DNA from: CAZDAM01 sp964503595
GTDB taxonomy: Bacteria; Muiribacteriota; UBA6191
Reading direction: 5' to 3'
DNA: 33,505 nucleotides
Assembly: GCA_964503595.1 (NCBI GenBank)
Contig: CAZDAM010000027.1
Coordinates: 1 to 33,505 of the forward strand
In this document: positions 1-6,864 of the stretch, one piece after another
Position numbering within the stretch: the stretch's first letter is position 1
Layout: the number at the start of each line of letters is the position of its first letter
The notes under the pieces: model-generated
The model's database searches: none
Seen by the model: only the letters and a program-made list of their open reading frames with translations
Told to the model about the DNA's origin: nothing
Position numbers and translations under genes: made by a program

Positions 1-1819
1 GCTCGGGCATGGCACCTAAAATTTTGGCACAGACTTTCTGGGCTTCGTCAAACTCCTCCATTTCAACCAGGGCCAGGGCGAAGGTCGGCAGTAGCCGCAT
101 GGTTTCACGGGCATCGAGTTCAATGGCAAGATATTCATCATAAAGCGATTTGAGGCGGGTCCAGTTGTTCTTCTTCAGGGCGTCTTCGACCTGATCCAGA
201 AATTTCTGCTTGCGGCGTCCGTCCCTCGTTTTGAAGTGCCAGATAAGGATGGAGAGGATGAGCCCCAGAAAAAGGAGAATTCCCAGAATGGGGGCCCAGC
301 GTTGCTGACGTATTTTCCAGATCCGGGTATTGACATCGATGAAAGAAGCATCGAGGCTCTGTATTTTCTTAAGAGTCTCTTCATACACCTCAAATCCATC
401 CGGCATCCTTCCGGCTTCAAACAGGTTGTTGCTTGAAATCGCAATATAATAGAGATACTGGGTGTTCTGGGGCTGATAGGAGGTCACCCCCCGGGCCAGG
501 CTCAGAAGCTCTTCATATTTTTTTAGAGCGAAGAGGGTTGGAGCTTTCAGTTCGGTGAGATGATTGCTGGAGTAGCCGGATTTCTCCAGTTCTTCAATCG
601 TTTTCAGAGCCATTTCATATTTCTGTTCACTGACCATCCGGTCCGCTTCATTCAGACGGGTCTCCAGTTCGAGCTGGTACCGGGCTTCTTCCAGACCTTT
701 TTTAGCGTCGGCATGGGAAGGCTCCAGTTCCAAAGAACGCTGGAACAAGGCCAGAGCCTCATCAAAGCGTTTGTGTCTGAGGGCATTCTGGGCCTGGGAA
801 AGAGCCTGAATGAATCCCTGTTCCCGGTTTTCGGCTTCTTCCTTTCTCTGAGACTGAAGATTCATTTTTTCCAGAAGACGTTTTTGGGCATCGGACAGCA
901 GATTGCGGGCAGCAAAATTGTCGGCGTAGGCATTAACGGCAAAGGTCAGTTCCTGAATTGCCTTTTCCAGTTTGCCATCACGAAGCAAGGCTTCTCCCCG
1001 TTGTTGGGCTTCCTGACTGGCCTGAGCCATTCTAGCGACTTCAACCCCCCGGATGGCCTCGCTTTCACCGGGCATTTCTTGCATGGCCTTTTCCCAGTGG
1101 GTGCGGGCCTTGACGTAATCTGCAGCGGACATGGCCTGACGTGCCAGGTCCGACTGGTAGCGATACCGTTTGCGTGCCTGGGCAGAAAGCCTTTCGTAGG
1201 CTTCCCGGGCAGGTTGAAGATTGGCGTCATAACCCAGGGCAATGCGGGCCTGTTCCATGGCGTTTGTGGTGTCATTCAGGCGACTGTAGGCGGCAGAGGC
1301 CAGAAAATGGGCGTTGGCCAGATAGGTTTTCAGGAAACGGGTACCAACCTTGAAGGTTTCCGATGCCATGGCCGTATTCATCAGCTCGATACTGGCCTGC
1401 CAGTTTTCTTCTGTACGAAGCTGCACCAGACGGTAATATACTGCAGGTGCCGTGTAAATTTCTCTTTTCAGGGCTTCTTCCTGAAGTGCCTGCAACTGGT
1501 CAGAGGGCAGGTTTTTCTGAAGTTCGAGCATGACCCGATCCATTCCCTCTCCGATGACTTCCATACGGGAACCGGTGGAAAGAGCCTTGAGATAATTCTG
1601 GTAAGCGGGCTCGAATTCTCCGCTCATCATCAGGATGTAGCCCAGATAGTACCAGGAGTCTGCTGCCCGCTTGTCTTCCTCGATGGCATTTTTGAAAGCC
1701 TGTACGGCATCGCGATAGCGATTGGCTCCCAGATAGCGCACACCATCATCAAAAGAATCCGCAAGGACGGGTTGAAGACCAAGAATCAGGAAAATGAATA
1801 AGAGGTTTTTGCCTGCCAT
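1..1819 (-). CDS. TPR-repeat membrane protein, partial (runs off left edge)
   Basis: An open frame of about 606 codons starts at ATG 1819 and runs without a stop past the left edge. The first residues (MAGKNLLFIFLILGLQPVLA, then DSF) are a typical signal peptide with an Ala-Leu-Ala cleavage site. The rest is rich in TPR-like helix pairs, for example DDGVRYLGANRYRDAVQAF and the segment with FDEALALFQRSLELEPSHAD. Near bases 240-300 lies a strongly hydrophobic stretch (APILGILLFLGLILSILIW), followed by a basic, probably cytoplasmic tail with further TPR-like helices. The picture is an exported N-terminal TPR region anchored by one helix. The start overlaps the end of the PHP gene by 34 bases, so the two are probably cotranscribed. 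TPR proteins are scaffolds; partner and function are unknown. Confidence 0.8.
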   Translation of the reverse strand, partial: MAGKNLLFIFLILGLQPVLADSFDDGVRYLGANRYRDAVQAFKNAIEEDKRAADSWYYLGYILMMSGEFEPAYQNYLKALSTGSRMEVIGEGMDRVMLELQKNLPSDQLQALQEEALKREIYTAPAVYYRLVQLRTEENWQASIELMNTAMASETFKVGTRFLKTYLANAHFLASAAYSRLNDTTNAMEQARIALGYDANLQPAREAYERLSAQARKRYRYQSDLARQAMSAADYVKARTHWEKAMQEMPGESEAIRGVEVARMAQASQEAQQRGEALLRDGKLEKAIQELTFAVNAYADNFAARNLLSDAQKRLLEKMNLQSQRKEEAENREQGFIQALSQAQNALRHKRFDEALALFQRSLELEPSHADAKKGLEEARYQLELETRLNEADRMVSEQKYEMALKTIEELEKSGYSSNHLTELKAPTLFALKKYEELLSLARGVTSYQPQNTQYLYYIAISSNNLFEAGRMPDGFEVYEETLKKIQSLDASFIDVNTRIWKIRQQRWAPILGILLFLGLILSILIWHFKTRDGRRKQKFLDQVEDALKKNNWTRLKSLYDEYLAIELDARETMRLLPTFALALVEMEEFDEAQKVCAKILGAMPE

Positions 1820-2613
1820 TTTTGTTTGAGATTCTCCCACTGATGCAAGTCCAGTCCAAATCGACCGATTCCATAGGCACTTTCCCGCCTGGAATGGAAA
1901 TCCGATCCCCCTGTAAGCATCATATTGTTCTGGCGGCAGAAGCGGCGAAAATACACGCGCTGCTGGCGATTATGTACGGGATGCATGACTTCCAGGCCAT
2001 CCAGACCCAAATCTTTCATTTGAAAAAGAAGGTTCTGGTCCTGAGCAAATTTTAACCCCGGGTGAGCCAGGATGCAAAAGACTGGCTGGGGTTTGAGTAC
2101 TTTCATCAATTCTTCGAACCGGGGAAAATGTTCATAACCGACATAAGGACAGTTTTTTGGATTGAAATAACGGTGGTAAAGCGTGGCAGGATATTTGATC
2201 TGGCCTTTTTTACTCAGAAGCCTGGCATAGAACCCGGTTGTCAGATCCCGGCTTTGTTCGGCTTCCTCAAGAACGTCAAAACCGCATTTCTCCTCAAGGT
2301 AGCGGCCTAGATTGAGGAAGCGCTGAAGACGGGCTTCATGGCAGAGTCTGGCTAGTTCCCTTATCTGAGAGTTTTTGGGATCCAGACCATAGACGAGGAG
2401 ATGAATGCTTGTATTCTGATAGGTGGTAGAAAGCTCGACTCCTGGAATCAGGGTGGGGTATTCGGGGTATTCCTCGTAAAACCCCAGACTGTCATGATCG
2501 GTGACGCTGAAGGCTTCAAGATTTTTTTCCGCGATTCCCTCCATGATTTCTGCTGGACTCAGAGCTCCATCAGAATAGGTGGAATGTATGTGCAGATCGG
2601 CAACCGGCTTCAC
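1786..2613 (-). CDS. PHP-domain metal-dependent phosphoesterase (YciV/TrpH-like)
   Basis: This 275-residue protein has the motifs of the PHP family: DLHIHSTYSDG at 6-16, TDHDS at 38-42, PGVELS at 57-62 (metal-binding Glu60), His71, AHPG with His184, and GGSDFH at 235-240. Length and motif spacing fit the YciV/TrpH group, cytosolic enzymes whose characterised members remove phosphate from nucleoside 3',5'-bisphosphates or act as 5'-3' exonucleases on short RNA. The substrate here is not shown by sequence. The start is GTG at 2613, overlapping the stop of the upstream helical-repeat gene (GTGA), so translation is probably coupled. A different PHP phosphatase activity, such as histidinol phosphatase, is less likely because no histidine genes are nearby. 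Confidence 0.85.
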   Translation of the reverse strand: MKPVADLHIHSTYSDGALSPAEIMEGIAEKNLEAFSVTDHDSLGFYEEYPEYPTLIPGVELSTTYQNTSIHLLVYGLDPKNSQIRELARLCHEARLQRFLNLGRYLEEKCGFDVLEEAEQSRDLTTGFYARLLSKKGQIKYPATLYHRYFNPKNCPYVGYEHFPRFEELMKVLKPQPVFCILAHPGLKFAQDQNLLFQMKDLGLDGLEVMHPVHNRQQRVYFRRFCRQNNMMLTGGSDFHSRRESAYGIGRFGLDLHQWENLKQKWQAKTSYSFS

Positions 2614-3638
2614 AGGTTCTCCCAGGCAAAACAGGCCATATCCAGCTCGGGATTGCCGGCGAGAGGAGTGATCCGGGGGTGAGAGGACAAAAAAGGGAGA
2701 TTCCAGTGGCTGAGTGCCTCTTGAAGCAAAGGAGAGGGATGGGCCTGAAGCTCTACAAAGAGCTGATCTTCTGCTTTGGAGTGAAGATGAAAAGCCAGGC
2801 GGATCAGGAGCAGGGCATCCATCAGAAGAGGTTCATTGATTGCTCTTGAAATCAGGCTTTGGCTACAGTCAGGCAAACGGTTGTTAAAGGATTTTTGCTG
2901 AAACAGATGGGGAGTGAGCTGGCGCAGCTCGCCGATTCCCAGATGCTGAAGAGCTTCCGGCAGGAATTTCTGCAGGGCTTCGGAACCAGGGAGAACCATG
3001 GATGCAATCAGAAAGTTCAGGATGCGAAAACTGTTTTTCTGTTTCAGAGCCTGGTAAAGTTCCGCGGAAAAGGCAGTATCTCCAAGCTGCCACAGGCAGG
3101 CCAGAGCCAGAGCTTCTTCGGTGGATTCCTTTTCTTGGGCCAGGGATTTGAGGCTTTGCCGGTAGGATTCATCGGGAGCCAGAGCGATCAAAGTCAGGCC
3201 ATGCATCCGGATGGATTCGGTTTCCGAATGAATCAGGGCTTCGATGAAACGCTGAGGCATTTTTTCAGCCAGAGGGTAAAGGGCTTTGAGCCAGACATTT
3301 AACCTGTCGGGTTTCAAAGCGGCGATTTCTGGCAGGATTTTTTTCAGAAGTTCATGCGAAACCTGCATGGAAGAAAGCAGGCGGCTGAGTTCGTAATCGA
3401 GGTTTTCCGGCAGAGTAGATGTGATTTCTTCGATGAGTTCGGTTTTCTGTTCGTTGGAAAAACACTCTGCCCAATGCAGGATTTCCTGAAGAATGAACTC
3501 TTCCTGGCGGGGCCAGTTGATGGACTGAAGAAAGCCTTTTGGCGGGCTTGCTTGAAGCCTTTCCAGCTCTCGTAGGGCGTGCAGGCGTTTTTCCAGTCCG
3601 GCATGACCCAGTTCGTGAAACAGTTCGCTTAAGTCCAT
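2610..3638 (-). CDS. HEAT-like helical-repeat protein of unknown function
   Basis: A 342-residue all-helical protein without signal peptide or membrane segment. Consecutive helix pairs such as FIEALIHSETESIRMHGLTL and STEEALALACLWQLGD resemble HEAT or armadillo-type repeats, which serve as protein-binding scaffolds; I recognise no enzyme motif. I chose ATG 3638, four bases after the stop of the 38-residue membrane peptide gene. An in-frame TTG at 3674 would add 12 residues but would sit inside that peptide gene. Neither start has a strong ribosome binding site, so initiation may depend on translation of the upstream gene. The stop overlaps the GTG of the PHP gene. Function is unknown. Confidence 0.7.
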   Translation of the reverse strand: MDLSELFHELGHAGLEKRLHALRELERLQASPPKGFLQSINWPRQEEFILQEILHWAECFSNEQKTELIEEITSTLPENLDYELSRLLSSMQVSHELLKKILPEIAALKPDRLNVWLKALYPLAEKMPQRFIEALIHSETESIRMHGLTLIALAPDESYRQSLKSLAQEKESTEEALALACLWQLGDTAFSAELYQALKQKNSFRILNFLIASMVLPGSEALQKFLPEALQHLGIGELRQLTPHLFQQKSFNNRLPDCSQSLISRAINEPLLMDALLLIRLAFHLHSKAEDQLFVELQAHPSPLLQEALSHWNLPFLSSHPRITPLAGNPELDMACFAWENL

Positions 3639-3642
3639 AAGT

Positions 3643-3759
3643 TCAAAGCCATAAGAATCCGGCAATAAAACCAAAAAGAATCAGAACTCCACAGATTGTG
3701 GAACTGCTTAAAGTTTCCACCCGGTTGGGGGAAGTGACAAAATTCTGGTGTAAATTCAT
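3643..3759 (-). CDS. 38-residue single-helix membrane peptide
   Basis: A short gene begins at ATG 3759 and ends at TGA 3643-3645, giving 38 residues. The first half (MNLHQNFVTSPNRVETLSSS) is polar; the second half (TICGVLILFGFIAGFLWL) is long and hydrophobic enough for one membrane helix. The start overlaps the stop of the PilM-like gene as ATGA, and AAGGA lies just upstream at ribosome-binding distance. The next gene starts only four bases after the stop. The packing, the binding site and the clear amphipathic division argue for a real gene in the operon. I do not recognise a family; it could be a membrane tether or regulator for the PilM-like or helical-repeat neighbour. Confidence 0.6.
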   Translation of the reverse strand: MNLHQNFVTSPNRVETLSSSTICGVLILFGFIAGFLWL

Positions 3760-4556
3760 AGTCCTTGCTCCATCACATGGCAGAATATGGGATCGAGAAT
3801 TCCCTGCCGGGGAGGAAGCCATGCCGGGTTCGCATGCTGGGCCGACCACTGGGTCATGCTGAAGACTTCCGTCCCCATCACGCGTTCGAACCAGGCTCCC
3901 AGATGAGCCCTGGCCGAGCCTCCCTCTGCCAGAATCATCGGACATTTGCGGGCAGATTTTGGCAGCTTCTGTTCAATCGCTTTGAGGAATTGCAGAATCT
4001 GGCGGGACTGGGGGGATTGAAGAGAGATTGGAGAAGGGGAAACAGGAAGAATTTCTTCTGAAAATCCTGTCGCCAGACCGCCCAGGCTTCCGTCACGAAA
4101 CAGCAGCTCCGCATTTTGATTTTCAAGCAGGATACCCAGAGTTTCGGCATGTCCCAGTGCCAGAAGGACACCGGATTTCTCCGGCATGTGACGCATCACA
4201 TACTGGGTCTGGGCCAGAAGTCCCGATCCGATAAAATCGGGTTCAAGTGCAAAGGACTTTAAAAGCTCTACAGAAGATTTTAACAGCCCGTCATAAGGGG
4301 CTGCCTTGAGATGGGCTTCAAATTCAAAGCAGGCCGAAGGTAAAAGCAGATGGATCTGGTTAAGAGCTTTGGGTAGCTTTGGCAAAAGCTTTTGAAGGGA
4401 GGTCCGGATGCCAGAAAGCCAGTCCTGTTTTTGAAAGGGAGGCGTAAGTTTTAGATCAATGGATTCAAAATTCCAGCCCCCATTGTCAGGACTCAGGCGG
4501 ATGGTTCTCCAGGCAGCCTTAAGGCTGTGGGTCCCAAAATCCAGAATAAGCTGCAT
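3756..4556 (-). CDS. PilM/FtsA-like actin-fold protein
   Basis: This 266-residue protein begins MQLILDFGTHSLKAAW, matching the phosphate-1 strand-turn of actin-like ATPases (Asp6, Gly8). A second glycine-containing segment, LLALGHAETLGILLEN at 131-146, followed by FRDGSLGG at 153-160, resembles the phosphate-2 region of PilM. AEGGSARAHLGAWFE at 210-224 matches the adenosine-binding glycine loop. PilM is the cytoplasmic actin-like component of type IV pilus machines, usually about 350 residues. This protein is shorter and stands without pilN, pilO or pilQ. The ribosome binding site is GAGG just before ATG 4556, six bases after the ROK gene. Assignment to the fold is moderately secure; a pilus role is only inference. 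Confidence 0.6.
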   Translation of the reverse strand: MQLILDFGTHSLKAAWRTIRLSPDNGGWNFESIDLKLTPPFQKQDWLSGIRTSLQKLLPKLPKALNQIHLLLPSACFEFEAHLKAAPYDGLLKSSVELLKSFALEPDFIGSGLLAQTQYVMRHMPEKSGVLLALGHAETLGILLENQNAELLFRDGSLGGLATGFSEEILPVSPSPISLQSPQSRQILQFLKAIEQKLPKSARKCPMILAEGGSARAHLGAWFERVMGTEVFSMTQWSAQHANPAWLPPRQGILDPIFCHVMEQGL

Positions 4557-4562
4557 GTTTCC

Positions 4563-5531
4563 TCAGACAAAACGGCCGTCTGGATCAAGCTTGTTCAGGA
4601 AGGCCGAGCCGATGATACCGGCATCCTGTCCCAGTCTTGCCTTGAGGATTCTGGTCTTGGCCAGAGCCGTGGGGATGGCATGCTCCTTCAATGACTGCAT
4701 CAGGGGTCTTTCCACGAGGATTCCCAGATCGGCCATGCCTCCGCCGTAGGTGATGACGTGGGGATTCAGGAAATTAATCACGTTAGCCATACCGATTCCG
4801 GCATCGCGGGCTACCCGCCTCACAATCCGCATGGCTTCGGCATCGCCTTCTTCGGCAAGCTCACCGATCATGCGACCGGTTACTTCCGCAGGACTTTGCA
4901 CTCCAAAGCGGCTTAGGGGGTGTCCCTCAGGTTTTTTTTGATACCAGGCCTGACCCAGGCGACCCAGGGCATTGCCCGAGCCGTAATACTCATAGATTCC
5001 AAAGCCGGTGGTGGGGCCTTTGGGGCCGTCTTTGTGAATGGTCGTATGACCGATTTCTCCGGCGCTGTTGGCCGCTCCTCTCAGAATTCTCCCGAACATG
5101 ATGATTCCGGAGCCGATACCGGTTCCCAGAAACATATTGACGTAGGTCAGGGGCCTTTCACTGAGTCCATGAAGGTATTCGCCAACGGTTGCAGCCCTGA
5201 CATCATTATCAATCTGAACCCAGCAGCCGGGAAAAGCGTTTCTTAAACATTCGCCCAGAGGGGCGTTGTTCCAGTTGAGATTGGGAGAATGATGGATCAG
5301 GCCGGTTCCCAGCTGAATCTGTCCGGCGCAACCCACCCCGATTCCCTGAATGGTTTCCATATCAGAAGCCTTGAGGAAGGTTCTGATTTCAGCAATCAGG
5401 GTTTTGACGTAAGAGTCAAAATCCGAGGCAAAAGAGGGAAAGCGATGGCGCTTGAGGATCTGTCCCTGTCCGTTTACCAGGCCCAGGGCCGTTTTGGTTC
5501 CCCCTAAATCGATACCAAGTCTTAATTTCAT
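4563..5531 (-). CDS. ROK-family sugar kinase (glucokinase-like)
   Basis: The 322-residue protein has the ROK-family pattern: phosphate-binding LGIDLGGTKTALGLV at 5-19, the catalytic Asp in QIDNDVRAATVGE (Asp110), and the signature LGTGIGSGIIMFGRI followed by GEIGHT at 159-163. ROK proteins are ATP-dependent kinases for glucose, N-acetylmannosamine, fructose and similar sugars, or transcription repressors with an extra N-terminal DNA-binding domain, which is absent here. The usual zinc site after the conserved His (CXCG...GCXE) is missing: the equivalent stretch GPKGPTTGFGIYEYYGSG contains no cysteine. AGGAAG precedes ATG 5531, and the gene follows pheS by two bases. The substrate cannot be told from sequence; glucose is the usual default. 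Confidence 0.87.
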   Translation of the reverse strand: MKLRLGIDLGGTKTALGLVNGQGQILKRHRFPSFASDFDSYVKTLIAEIRTFLKASDMETIQGIGVGCAGQIQLGTGLIHHSPNLNWNNAPLGECLRNAFPGCWVQIDNDVRAATVGEYLHGLSERPLTYVNMFLGTGIGSGIIMFGRILRGAANSAGEIGHTTIHKDGPKGPTTGFGIYEYYGSGNALGRLGQAWYQKKPEGHPLSRFGVQSPAEVTGRMIGELAEEGDAEAMRIVRRVARDAGIGMANVINFLNPHVITYGGGMADLGILVERPLMQSLKEHAIPTALAKTRILKARLGQDAGIIGSAFLNKLDPDGRFV

Positions 5532-5533
5532 GC

Positions 5534-6577
5534 TTATCTTCCTGTGGTTGGGTTGATGGAGCGAAACTGCTTGAGGAAGCGGATATCGTTTTCAAAGAAA
5601 AGGCGGATATCGGGGACGCCATAAAGATTCATGGCAATTCTTTCCACCCCGATTCCGAAGGCCCAGCCTGTATAGACCTCGGAATCAAGGCCGACGGCCA
5701 GAAAGACGTTGGGATCCACCATGCCACAGCCCAGAATTTCAATCCAGCCGGTCTGCTTACAGAGGCGGCATCCAGAACCGTTACAGACATAACAGGAGAC
5801 ATCCATTTCGGCCGAGGGTTCGGTGAAGGGGAAGAAGCTTGGGCGGAAGCGAACCTCACGATCCTTTCCGAAAAGTTCCTGCATAAGCTCCTTGAGGATC
5901 TGTTTGAGGTGTCCAAAGTGAATGTGTTCATCGACCATCAGGCCTTCAATCTGGTGAAACACGGGGCTGTGGGTCGCGTCATGATCGCAGCGAAAAACCT
6001 TGCCAGGGGCAATGATTCTTAGGGGTGGCTTACGTTTTTCCATGGTGCGGATCTGGATGCCGGAGGTCTGGGTTCTTAGAACCCTTCCATCGGGGAGCCA
6101 GAAAGTGTCCTGTTCATCACGGGCTGGATGGTATTCAGGAACATTCAGTGCCTCGAAATTATAGAACTGGGTTTCGACTTCGGGGCCGGATTCCACGGCA
6201 AACCCGCGCTTTTCAAAAAACTGGCAGATACGACGGGTAATCAGAGTCAGGGGATGGAGATTGCCCTGATTGTGCTGAATGCCAGGAAGGGTTGGATCGT
6301 CTTCGGCACGAATGGCCTGGGGAGCAGAGTCCATTTCATTCAGGCGGGCACCGATGAGCTCTTCTGCCAGGTTCTTCAGATGATTGACCTTCTGGCCGAA
6401 TTCCTTGCGTTCTTCGGAGGGCATTTCCCGAATGCCCTGCATCAGATTCTGAATTTCTCCCTGACGTCCCAGCCACTGTCCCTTAAGTCTTAAGACTTCA
6501 TCCTTTGTCTGGGCAGCCGTGATTTCCTGCCTTAAGCGTGATTCGAGTTCGGCGTGCACGTTCCTGCTCCTTTTCAT
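5534..6577 (-). CDS. pheS: Phenylalanine-tRNA ligase alpha subunit
   Basis: PheS charges tRNA-Phe with phenylalanine as part of an alpha2beta2 enzyme. The N-terminal coiled-coil arm (KRSRNVHAELESRLRQEI onward) is followed by class II synthetase motifs: RTQTSGIQIRTM, the FRPSFFPFTEPSAEMDV block, GWIEILGCGMVDPNVF, and motif 3 in GWAFGIGVERIAMNLYG. A cysteine pair arrangement, CYVCNGSGCRLCKQTG, matches the insertion found in many bacterial PheS. I chose ATG 6577, giving 347 residues; an in-frame TTG at 6592 would add five residues but lies where transcription may begin. pheT, usually next to pheS, is not downstream; a ROK kinase follows instead, two bases later. Identification is secure. Confidence 0.96.
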   Translation of the reverse strand: MKRSRNVHAELESRLRQEITAAQTKDEVLRLKGQWLGRQGEIQNLMQGIREMPSEERKEFGQKVNHLKNLAEELIGARLNEMDSAPQAIRAEDDPTLPGIQHNQGNLHPLTLITRRICQFFEKRGFAVESGPEVETQFYNFEALNVPEYHPARDEQDTFWLPDGRVLRTQTSGIQIRTMEKRKPPLRIIAPGKVFRCDHDATHSPVFHQIEGLMVDEHIHFGHLKQILKELMQELFGKDREVRFRPSFFPFTEPSAEMDVSCYVCNGSGCRLCKQTGWIEILGCGMVDPNVFLAVGLDSEVYTGWAFGIGVERIAMNLYGVPDIRLFFENDIRFLKQFRSINPTTGR

Positions 6578-6598
6578 GCCCGTTTTTTCCAACCCGGC

Positions 6599-6604
6599 AT
6601 CATA
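6599..6604 (-). promoter_or_regulatory. Possible -10 box for the pheS operon
   Basis: On the minus strand the sequence TATGAT matches the sigma-70 -10 consensus in five of six bases, about 22 bases before ATG 6577. No convincing -35 box lies 16-18 bases upstream. Transcription would start near 6592, which favours ATG 6577 over the TTG at 6592 as the pheS start. Tentative. Confidence 0.3.
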
Positions 6605-6799
6605 ACAAAAACAGAATTGATAAGCCCTTATATTTGGGGGAGAGGCCCGAAGGCTTCAGCAAAAGAGGCTCTCTTACTGGGGTATGGGATCTTTATCTGC
6701 CTGGTTTTTTGTCTGAGGGCTGCTCTATCAATGGAGTGGGTCGCTCTTTTCTTTTCGTAAGGCACACGACCTAAAGCAGAATGGATTCATCGTTGAACA

Positions 6800-6828
6800 T
6801 TGACGCCTACATGCCCCTCTGCTAGGAT
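6800..6828 (+). promoter_or_regulatory. Sigma-70 promoter for the ffh operon
   Basis: TTGACG at 6800-6805 and TAGGAT at 6823-6828 are separated by exactly 17 bases. The -35 box matches five of six consensus bases and the -10 box four of six. Transcription would start near 6835, leaving a leader of about 30 bases with GGGA at 6851-6854 as a modest ribosome binding site before ATG 6865. Confidence 0.7.
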
Positions 6829-6864
6829 GGCGCCCTTTTTTGTTTATCTTGGGAAAATTATCTC

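Larger units (their letters stand above)
6593..6864. other. Divergent intergenic region between pheS and ffh
   Basis: This 272-base stretch separates two divergent operons and is the longest gap in the window. It holds a strong promoter toward ffh (6800-6828) and a possible -10 box toward pheS (6599-6604). Plus-strand open frames cross the middle, the longest of 68 codons from 6554, but they begin inside pheS, have no ribosome binding site and show no recognisable motif. I saw no riboswitch, T-box leader or terminator that I could defend. A T-box would not be expected to hide here for pheS, because the distance from the likely start site to the ATG is very short. Confidence 0.5.

Noticed and set aside
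560..1801. Plus-strand open frame of 413 codons
   Set aside because: It lies fully antisense to the TPR gene, whose signal peptide and TPR helices are convincing. The plus frame has no ribosome binding site or recognisable motif and is a product of codon bias.
3643..3945. Minus-strand open frame of 100 codons containing the 38-residue peptide
   Set aside because: The first 62 codons overlap the PilM-like gene in another frame and look non-coding (many Gly, Ser and Arg). Only the part from ATG 3759 has a ribosome binding site and gene-like sequence.
6554..6760. Plus-strand open frame of 68 codons with a hydrophobic end, in the pheS-ffh gap
   Set aside because: It starts inside pheS on the opposite strand, lacks a ribosome binding site, and its hydrophobic end is not accompanied by any other sign of a gene.
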